DNA of 6,647 bases, taken from assembly GCA_945486175.1 (NCBI GenBank), contig CALYTA010000062.1, positions 1 to 6,647 on the forward strand. Direction: 5' to 3'. This stretch comes from an uncultured Clostridia bacterium (GTDB lineage: Bacteria > Bacillota > Clostridia > Oscillospirales > Butyricicoccaceae). Both the position numbers and the translations under genes were made by a program. The notes beneath the pieces are model-generated. The model ran no database searches, was not told the origin of the DNA, and was given only the letters and a program-made list of their open reading frames with translations. Shown here piece by piece: positions 1-4,929 of the stretch (within the stretch, counting starts at the first letter, position 1; every line of letters starts with the position of its first letter).

Positions 1-1908
1 CCCGCGACGTTCGGTGCAAAGGTATATAAGATTTCACGCGATCCGCAGGGCAACCGCCTGACCTGGATGAAAATCACGGGCGGCGGGCTGAAAGTCAAGA
101 CACTTCTGACCAATACGGGACTTTCTGCCCCGCAGGAGGAAGTGTGGGAGGAAAAAGCCGACCAGCTTCGGCTGTATTCCGGTGAAAAGTATCAGATGAC
201 TGATTTTGTGCCCGCAGGAAGCATCTGCGCGGTCACCGGACTGACCAGAACCAGACCGGGCGATGCACTCGGTCTGGAACCGGAATCGCAGGCGCCGGTT
301 TTGCAGCCGGTTCTGACCTATCAGCTGCTGCTGCCGGATGGCTGTGACGCCTATACCGCACTGGGAAAAATCCGGCAGCTGGAGGAGGAAGACCCGCAGC
401 TTCATATCGTCTGGAATGAGCATCTCCAGGAAATTCATTTGCAGCTGATGGGAGAAATCCAGCTGGAAATCCTCAAAAACCTGATTGCAGAGCGGTTTGG
501 CATAGACGTTTCATTCGGTCCGGGCAATATTGTTTATAAAGAAACCATTGCCGCACCGGTCGAGGGCATCGGGCATTTCGAGCCGCTGCGGCACTATGCG
601 GAAACCCATCTGCTGCTCGAGCCGCTTGAACGCGGAAGCGGGCTGGAATTTGCGACCGCATGCAGTGAGGATACGCTTGACCGCAACTGGCAGCGGCTGA
701 TTCTCACGCATCTGGAGGAAAAAGAGCATCTCGGCGTGCTGACCGGCTCGCCGATTACCGATATGCGCATTACGCTGCTCACCGGGCGTGCCCATGCCAA
801 GCACACAGAGGGCGGTGATTTCCGGCAGGCAACCTACCGCGCTGTCCGGCAGGGTCTGATGAAAGCGGAGTCTGTCCTGCTGGAGCCGTGGTATGCTTTC
901 CGTCTGGAGCTACCGCAGGACTGTGTGGGGCGGGCGATGTCGGATATCCCGGCGCGCGGCGGCACATTTGATCCGCCGGAGACGGACGGGGAATATGCCG
1001 TTTTGACCGGCACCGCGCCGGTCTCCACCATGCAGAATTATCCGCGGGAAGTCGCGGCCTATTCCAAAGGGCGCGGCAGGTTGTCGCTCTCCGTTGACGG
1101 CTACCGCCCGTGCCACAACACGGAGGAGGTTGTGGCTCGCATGCAGTATCAGCCGGAGGCAGATCTGGAGAACACGCCGGACTCTGTATTCTGCTCCCAT
1201 GGCGCGGGCTATCCGGTCAAATGGCATGAGGTAGAGCAGCACATGCACTTGCCCGCTGAGCTCAAAGTGCCAAAAGTGGAGGAAACACCGGCACAGACCA
1301 TCACGCAGCGCGTGACGCCATCCTACAGCAGCCCGGCAGAGCTTGACCGGGAGCTGAAAAAGATTTTTGAGCGCACCTATGGCAAAATCCAGCGCCGCGG
1401 CGCGTTCCGGCCGCAGCAGGCCATGCACTATGACCATCCGCGGGAGGTGCTGCGCCAGTTGGAACCGGCGACCGATTATCTGCTGGTGGACGGCTATAAC
1501 ATTATTTTCTCGTGGGATGACCTCAAAGCGCTGGCGAAGGATAACATCGATGCGGCGCGCCAGTCGCTGATGGATATCCTGTGCAATTATCAGGCATACC
1601 GCCGTTGTGAGGTGATTCTGGTCTTTGACGCCTATCGCGTGCCGGGACAGACCGGCGTTGTGGACAACTATCACAACATTCATGTTGTATATACAAAAGA
1701 GGCTGAAACGGCGGATATGTTCATCGAAAAGGTATCCTATGAGGTCAGCGGGCGGAAAAATGTCCGTGTTGCCACCTCGGACGGCATCGAACAGATCATC
1801 ATCTTGGCACATGGCGCGCAGCGCATTTCCGCGCGCATGTTCCGGGATGAGGTTGAGCAGGTAAACAGGCAGATTGCGGCCTCAATCCGCAGCCAGAACC
1901 AAAGATAG
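1..1908 (+). CDS. TetM/EF-G-like translation factor fused to a C-terminal NYN (YacP/Rae1-type) nuclease domain, 5' partial
   Basis: The reading frame is open from the first base to TAG at 1906-1908, giving 635 residues without the true start; the ATG at 67 lies inside domain II and is not the start. Residues 1-95 resemble EF-G/TetM domain II (FGAKVYKISRDPQGNRLTW at the start), about 100-174 domain III, 177-290 domain IV, and 292-368 domain V (EF-G C-terminal fold). A tail and charged linker (about 370-490) lead to an NYN domain at 492-622 with LLVDGYN (Asp497, Asn500), VFDA (Asp543), a TAD...E segment (Asp572, Glu576) and VATSD (Asp594). These are the acidic positions expected for a PIN/NYN-type metal nuclease. 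The missing N-terminus, by comparison with TetM of about 639 residues, would be roughly 230-240 residues holding the GTPase domain. B. subtilis YacP/Rae1 is a ribosome-dependent A-site mRNA endonuclease, so the fusion is likely to act on ribosomes in the cytoplasm. It need not confer tetracycline resistance, because the TetM tip loop is not conserved (residues 263-274). The family calls are firm; the function of the fusion is inference. Confidence 0.9.
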   Translation, partial: PATFGAKVYKISRDPQGNRLTWMKITGGGLKVKTLLTNTGLSAPQEEVWEEKADQLRLYSGEKYQMTDFVPAGSICAVTGLTRTRPGDALGLEPESQAPVLQPVLTYQLLLPDGCDAYTALGKIRQLEEEDPQLHIVWNEHLQEIHLQLMGEIQLEILKNLIAERFGIDVSFGPGNIVYKETIAAPVEGIGHFEPLRHYAETHLLLEPLERGSGLEFATACSEDTLDRNWQRLILTHLEEKEHLGVLTGSPITDMRITLLTGRAHAKHTEGGDFRQATYRAVRQGLMKAESVLLEPWYAFRLELPQDCVGRAMSDIPARGGTFDPPETDGEYAVLTGTAPVSTMQNYPREVAAYSKGRGRLSLSVDGYRPCHNTEEVVARMQYQPEADLENTPDSVFCSHGAGYPVKWHEVEQHMHLPAELKVPKVEETPAQTITQRVTPSYSSPAELDRELKKIFERTYGKIQRRGAFRPQQAMHYDHPREVLRQLEPATDYLLVDGYNIIFSWDDLKALAKDNIDAARQSLMDILCNYQAYRRCEVILVFDAYRVPGQTGVVDNYHNIHVVYTKEAETADMFIEKVSYEVSGRKNVRVATSDGIEQIIILAHGAQRISARMFRDEVEQVNRQIAASIRSQNQR

Positions 1909-1917
1909 ACCAACAGC

Positions 1918-1941
1918 GGGAAAAACATAGTGGGAAAAACA
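1918..1941 (+). repeat. Short tandem direct repeat GGGAAAAACA
   Basis: Two identical copies of GGGAAAAACA lie at 1918-1927 and 1932-1941, a 14-base period, directly after the stop codon of the translation-factor gene. No hairpin or T-run accompanies them, so they do not form an intrinsic terminator. They may be chance in A-rich DNA. Confidence 0.5.
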
Positions 1942-1957
1942 GGAAAATGAAATGCAG

Positions 1958-2009
1958 TTCATACCTGTATCGGAAAAAATCTGCACAATTCCCTATAATA
2001 AGGTATGAA
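1958..2009 (+). promoter_or_regulatory. Inverted repeat enclosing a TATAAT box
   Basis: TTCATACCT (1958-1966) is perfectly inverted as AGGTATGAA (2001-2009), separated by 34 bases. A consensus -10 hexamer TATAAT sits at 1994-1999 next to the right arm. No good -35 lies 16-18 bases upstream (CGGAAA at 1971-1976), so any promoter here would be weak or need an activator. Downstream, an AAGAGG at 2008-2013 precedes ATG at 2020, but that frame stops after four codons. The arrangement could be an operator with a secondary promoter for the transporter operon, or chance. Confidence 0.3.
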
Positions 2010-2065
2010 GAGGTACAGAATGCGAAGATTTTAAACAAAAATATACAGGATATCCGCTGACCTAC

Positions 2066-2094
2066 TTGACGGGAATACTGGAATAACGTACAAT
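2066..2094 (+). promoter_or_regulatory. Sigma-A-type promoter for the OPT transporter operon
   Basis: TTGACG (2066-2071) and TACAAT (2089-2094) are separated by exactly 17 bases, each one base from the housekeeping consensus. Transcription would start near 2101, which coincides with the first base of a perfect palindrome. It is the strongest promoter-like sequence upstream of the transporter gene and leaves a leader of about 85 bases. No experiment supports it; the call is from hexamers and spacing. Confidence 0.7.
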
Positions 2095-2100
2095 AACAAA

Positions 2101-2129
2101 AGAAGTATGTGCATGTTCCACATACTTCT
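2101..2129 (+). promoter_or_regulatory. Perfect 11-bp palindrome at the predicted transcription start (5' hairpin or operator)
   Basis: AGAAGTATGTG (2101-2111) pairs without mismatch with CACATACTTCT (2119-2129) around a 7-base loop (CATGTTC). There is no T-run after it (ATCTACAAG), so it is not a standard terminator. Its position at about +1 to +29 of the predicted transcript suggests either a repressor-binding dyad in DNA or a 5'-end RNA hairpin that protects the mRNA. The sequence alone cannot separate these. Confidence 0.6.
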
Positions 2130-2137
2130 ATCTACAA

Positions 2138-2165
2138 GCGGCTGTTGTGAAATGGCGACAGCCGC
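2138..2165 (+). promoter_or_regulatory. Second leader hairpin just upstream of the OPT ribosome binding site
   Basis: GCGGCTGT (2138-2145) pairs perfectly with ACAGCCGC (2158-2165). The stem can extend inward by a T.G, a G-C and a T.G pair, leaving a six-base loop. It ends five bases before the AGAGGAG ribosome binding site. It could influence ribosome access or stabilise the leader. The GTG at 2147 that would lengthen the transporter lies inside this stem, which argues against its use as a start. Confidence 0.5.
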
Positions 2166-2170
2166 AAAAG

Positions 2171-2188
2171 AGAGGAGTAGAAAAAGTG
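2171..2188 (+). promoter_or_regulatory. Ribosome binding site that fixes the GTG start of the OPT transporter
   Basis: AGAGGAG at 2171-2177 is followed after 8 bases by GTG at 2186-2188. The upstream in-frame GTG at 2147 has no comparable Shine-Dalgarno sequence and is buried in a hairpin. The shorter product begins MEEKKFQPYIPADKVMPEFT, a usual N-terminus for this transporter family. Confidence 0.8.
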
Positions 2189-4111
2189 GAAGAAAAGAAA
2201 TTCCAACCCTACATTCCGGCGGATAAGGTCATGCCTGAATTTACAGTGGTATCTGTAGTTCTCGGCGCATTGCTGGCCATTCTGTTCGGCGGAGCCAACG
2301 CGTATCTGGGCCTGCGCGTCGGTATGACTGTCTCTGCATCCATTCCTGCGGCAGTCATCTCCATGGGTATCATCCGTATGGTGCTCAAACGGGATTCCAT
2401 CCTTGAAAACAACATGGTTCAGACCATCGGTTCGGCTGGTGAGTCAGTGGCAGCCGGTGCAATTTTCACACTGCCTGCCCTGTTCATGTGGGCAGATGAG
2501 GGCCTGTGCGATGTACCAAGCCTGCTGGAAATCGGACTGATTGCCCTGTGCGGCGGTGTTCTCGGCGTACTGTTTATGGTACCGCTGCGCAGCGCGCTGA
2601 TTGTCAAGGAGCATGGCGTGCTTGCGTATCCGGAAGGACAGGCGTGTGCAGAGGTCCTGATTGCAGGTGAGGAGGGCGGCTCCAAGGCGTCCACCGTATT
2701 TGCAGGACTTGGCATTGCGGCAGTCTATAAATTTGTGGCTGACGGCCTGAAGCTGTTCCCGAGCGAGGTTGCTTACGAGATTCCGGCATACAAGGGTGCC
2801 GGAATTGGCATGGACGTTCTGCCTGCACTGGCAGGTGTCGGTTATATCTGCGGCGTCAAGGTATCTTCGTATCTGTTTGCCGGCGGTATCACCGCATGGT
2901 TCGTCATTATGCCGCTCATCGCGCTGTTTGGCGGCGATGCGGTACTGTTCCCGGCAGAGGTGTCGGTCAATGAACTGCTCGCGACCGGCGGCGTCGATGC
3001 GGTATGGAGCAAGTTTGTCCGCTATATCGGCGCAGGCGCGGTTCTGGCGGGAGGCATTATGAGCCTGATCAGCTCGCTGCCGCTGATCGTCCGTACCTTT
3101 AAGGACGCCATCGGCGACTATGGCAAGAAGGGCCCCAGCAGCACGCTGCGCACCGATCAGGATCTGTCCATGAAGGTTCTGCTTGTGGGCGTACTCGGCA
3201 TTGCGGTTGTCCTGTGGCTGGTTCCGACCATTCCGCTCAACCTGTTCAGCGCACTGATTGTTATTATTTTCGGTTTCTTCTTTGCAACTGTTTCGTCGCG
3301 TATGGTCGGCCTGATCGGTTCGTCCAACAACCCGGTATCCGGCATGGCGATTGCAACGCTGCTGATCTCCACGCTGCTGCTCAAGGCTACGGGCAATAGC
3401 GGCACGGAAGGCATGATTGCGGCAATCACCATCGGCGGCATCATTTGTGTCATCGCGGCAATCGCGGGCGACACTTCGCAGGATCTGAAGACCGGCTTCC
3501 TCGTCGGTTCGACCCCGAAGAAGCAGCAGATTGGCGAGCTGATCGGCTGCGTGGTATCGGCAATTGCAATTGGCGGCATTATGTATCTGCTGTCCGCGGC
3601 ATGGAGCTATGGTTCCAACGAACTGCCGGCACCGCAGGCGATGCTGATGAAGATGGTCGTCGAAGGCGTTATGGGCGGCAACCTGCCGTGGACGCTGGTA
3701 CTGACCGGTGTGTTCATTGCAATTGTTGTCCGTGTCCTCGGCATTCCGGTACTGCCGTTTGCAATTGGTCTGTATCTGCCGATTTATCTGTCCACTCCGA
3801 TTATGGCGGGCGGCCTGCTGCGCTGGTATCTGGAGAAGCGCAAGTATGCGTCTGAAAAGGCAAAGAATGATTGTGTACAGTCCGGCGTTCTGTATACCTC
3901 CGGCCTGATTGCGGGCGAAGGCCTGATCGGCATTCTGCTGGCAGTCCTTGCAATCTGGAAGGTCGGCGACCAGTCTGTCGGAGACATCATCAATCTGTCC
4001 GCACGCGGCATTTCCATTGGACGTGTCGGCGGCCTGATTGTATTCGCTGTCCTGCTGTTCACCATTTATCTGTTTGCCAAGAAGGGCGAAAAATCCTCGA
4101 AGAGCAAATAA
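2186..4111 (+). CDS. OPT-family oligopeptide transporter
   Basis: This is a 641-residue, very hydrophobic inner-membrane protein of the OPT superfamily, secondary transporters that usually couple uptake of small peptides (or, in some members, metal chelates) to the proton gradient. Family signatures run in order: FGGANAYLGLRVGMTVSAS (34-52), NNMVQTIGSAGES (75-87), YPEGQACAEVL (148-158), SSNNPVSGM (379-387), AGDTSQDLKTGFLVGSTPKK (427-446), LPFAIGLYLPIYLSTPIMAG (523-542) and SGLIAGEGLIGI (572-583). Hydrophobic segments spread over the whole length fit the many membrane spans of the family, and the length is close to normal for bacterial members. The C-terminus is a short basic tail (AKKGEKSSKSK). 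The GTG start at 2186 is chosen from its AGAGGAG site. The gene has its own promoter and precedes two small genes and a PepD-type dipeptidase, which supports peptides as substrate. Exact substrate is not visible in the sequence. Confidence 0.93.
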   Translation: MEEKKFQPYIPADKVMPEFTVVSVVLGALLAILFGGANAYLGLRVGMTVSASIPAAVISMGIIRMVLKRDSILENNMVQTIGSAGESVAAGAIFTLPALFMWADEGLCDVPSLLEIGLIALCGGVLGVLFMVPLRSALIVKEHGVLAYPEGQACAEVLIAGEEGGSKASTVFAGLGIAAVYKFVADGLKLFPSEVAYEIPAYKGAGIGMDVLPALAGVGYICGVKVSSYLFAGGITAWFVIMPLIALFGGDAVLFPAEVSVNELLATGGVDAVWSKFVRYIGAGAVLAGGIMSLISSLPLIVRTFKDAIGDYGKKGPSSTLRTDQDLSMKVLLVGVLGIAVVLWLVPTIPLNLFSALIVIIFGFFFATVSSRMVGLIGSSNNPVSGMAIATLLISTLLLKATGNSGTEGMIAAITIGGIICVIAAIAGDTSQDLKTGFLVGSTPKKQQIGELIGCVVSAIAIGGIMYLLSAAWSYGSNELPAPQAMLMKMVVEGVMGGNLPWTLVLTGVFIAIVVRVLGIPVLPFAIGLYLPIYLSTPIMAGGLLRWYLEKRKYASEKAKNDCVQSGVLYTSGLIAGEGLIGILLAVLAIWKVGDQSVGDIINLSARGISIGRVGGLIVFAVLLFTIYLFAKKGEKSSKSK

Positions 4112-4130
4112 GATATCCTGACAAAATGAG

Positions 4131-4163
4131 AGCCGGGCTGTAGTGTGACGATACAGCCCGGCT
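4131..4163 (+). terminator. Intercistronic GC-rich hairpin, possible attenuating terminator or mRNA stabiliser
   Basis: AGCCGGGCTGTA (4131-4142) pairs perfectly over 12 bp with TACAGCCCGGCT (4152-4163) around a 9-base loop. It begins 19 bases after the transporter stop codon. The bases after it (TCAATCAATAGGAG) contain no U-run, so termination should be incomplete. It may instead block 3' exonucleases and so raise transporter mRNA relative to downstream genes. The next ribosome binding site starts ten bases later, so the downstream genes can still belong to the same transcript. Confidence 0.5.
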
Positions 4164-4172
4164 TCAATCAAT

Positions 4173-4189
4173 AGGAGAAAAGAACATTG
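4173..4189 (+). promoter_or_regulatory. Ribosome binding site for the TTG-started PqqD-like gene
   Basis: AGGAG at 4173-4177 lies 9 bases before TTG at 4187-4189. No ATG or GTG in this frame is near a Shine-Dalgarno sequence, so TTG is the best start. Confidence 0.75.
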
Positions 4190-4546
4190 GCGAAAAAACA
4201 AAAAGATAATTACCTGGATTATATTCCGGTACACAATTCACAGAATTCCTGGGATGAAAAAGACGGAAAGGTCACCATCCACATGGTACACCGCGGTTTT
4301 TACAGTAAAATTGCGCAGACATTCTTTCATACGCCCCGCGTGAGCCATATCGATCTGGATGCATATGGCAGTTTCGTGTGGAAACAGATTGACGGGGAAA
4401 AGAATATCGGCCAGGTAGCCGATGCACTGAAAGCACAGTTCGGAAAAGATGCCGAGCCGCTGTATGACCGGCTGGTAAAATATATGCAGATTTTGCGGAA
4501 CAACCGGTTCATTCTGTTCCGCGGGAAGGATCGGATGCCGAAATGA
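4187..4546 (+). CDS. PqqD-like small protein (orphan, no radical-SAM partner in window)
   Basis: The product is 119 residues, starting at TTG and ending at TGA 4544-4546. After a polar N-terminus (MAKKQKDNYLDYIPVHNSQN) and a beta-rich stretch (about 28-50), residues 52-112 follow the PqqD/RRE pattern: an I-D-L-D-x-x-G-x-x-V-W segment (55-65), then D-G (69-70), I-x-x-V-A-D-A-L (74-81), a helix ending KYMQILRNNRFI (98-109). PqqD domains are winged-helix peptide-binding modules that present a precursor peptide to a modifying enzyme, typically a radical-SAM protein. No modifying enzyme or precursor peptide is visible here, so a peptide-binding role linked to the adjacent OPT transporter and dipeptidase is only inference. 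No signal peptide or membrane segment is seen. The last four bases overlap the next gene (ATGA), indicating translational coupling. Confidence 0.75.
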   Translation: MAKKQKDNYLDYIPVHNSQNSWDEKDGKVTIHMVHRGFYSKIAQTFFHTPRVSHIDLDAYGSFVWKQIDGEKNIGQVADALKAQFGKDAEPLYDRLVKYMQILRNNRFILFRGKDRMPK

Positions 4547-4887
4547 GCAGGGGAAGAATTTTGCTGGGTATCCTGCTGTTTGCAGTTGTGACCGCTGTGC
4601 TGTATGTTTGGGGACTCAAAAAGTCCATGAGCCAGCAAGAGGATCTGGCCCGCATGCTGTTGTCGAAGTGCGGGCGCCGTGTCCTCAAATATCTGAAAAA
4701 ACACGAAACCATTACGCTGGCGGAAATTGCCCGGCAGATTGACGGTGTCAAGGTCGGGCAGGCCTGGTCCCGCAAGCGTTTAACTGTGATGGAGCCTGAA
4801 AAATTTGCCGCTCAGGTGGCGGAATTTCTGCTGGATCAGCAGTATATTCAGCCGACGGAGGGCAAAGGCTATCGTCTGAAAAAATAA
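4543..4887 (+). CDS. Small membrane-anchored protein with winged-helix-like C-terminal region, function unknown
   Basis: The product is 114 residues and I do not recognise a named family. Residues 6-24 form one hydrophobic helix (ILLGILLFAVVTAVLYVWG), preceded by MSRGR and followed by KKS, so membrane topology is ambiguous. There is no lipobox or clear signal-peptidase site. Residues 44-113 look like a winged helix: a basic helix (GRRVLKYLKKHETI), a helix TLAEIARQI, a basic segment (QAWSRKRL), a long helix (EKFAAQVAEFLLDQQ), and a strand-turn-strand tail (YIQPTEGKGYRLKK) like a wing. The ATG overlaps the TGA of the PqqD-like gene, with a weak GGAAGGA (4524-4530) 12 bases upstream, so translation is probably coupled. 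Basic character suggests contact with nucleic acid or with an acidic partner, but this is inference. The operon position ties it to the peptide transporter and PepD. Confidence 0.7.
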   Translation: MSRGRILLGILLFAVVTAVLYVWGLKKSMSQQEDLARMLLSKCGRRVLKYLKKHETITLAEIARQIDGVKVGQAWSRKRLTVMEPEKFAAQVAEFLLDQQYIQPTEGKGYRLKK

Positions 4888-4902
4888 ATCTGCCGTAAGG
4901 CA
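4888..4902 (+). repeat. Small GTAA-loop hairpin; shares an 11-base word with the terminator after pepD
   Basis: TGCC (4891-4894) pairs with GGCA (4899-4902) around a GTAA loop of the GNRA type. The 11-base word ATCTGCCGTAA at 4888-4898 recurs exactly at 6407-6417, in the terminator stem-loop after pepD. The stem is only 4 bp and is followed by CATTTTCT, so it could be at most a very weak terminator. It lies between the small membrane protein gene and the pepD ribosome binding site. Confidence 0.35.
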
Positions 4903-4929
4903 CATTTTCTATAAAAAGGAGCATTTGAT

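Noticed and set aside
1..1500. A tetracycline-resistance gene of the tetM/tetW/tetO type
   Set aside because: Domain IV lacks the TetM tip loop and the protein continues into an NYN domain absent from resistance proteins. Homology alone does not support resistance.
910..1812. A 300-codon minus-strand frame opposite the translation-factor gene
   Set aside because: It is antisense to the domain V and NYN coding region and its translation shows no domain.
2020..2034. A four-codon frame (ATG to TAA) after an AAGAGG sequence as a minimal leader peptide
   Set aside because: It is too short to distinguish from chance, and the promoter that would serve it lacks a -35.
2147..2185. GTG at 2147 as an earlier start for the OPT transporter
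   Set aside because: It sits inside a hairpin stem without a Shine-Dalgarno sequence, whereas GTG at 2186 has AGAGGAG at 8 bases.
2152..2226. A 24-codon frame starting at ATG 2152 as a leader peptide
   Set aside because: No ribosome binding site precedes it, its start is inside a hairpin, and the Ala/Lys/Arg/Ser-rich product lacks the codon runs typical of attenuators.
4118..4146. A promoter (CTGACA plus TAGTGT, 17-base gap) for the small genes after the transporter
   Set aside because: The -10 matches the consensus at only three of six positions and lies inside the hairpin stem.
2444..4234. A 596-codon open frame on the minus strand opposite the transporter gene
   Set aside because: Its translation is rich in Gln, Arg, Asn and Cys with no recognisable domain, it is antisense to an unmistakable OPT transporter, and it runs into the next gene. 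It is a codon-bias shadow.
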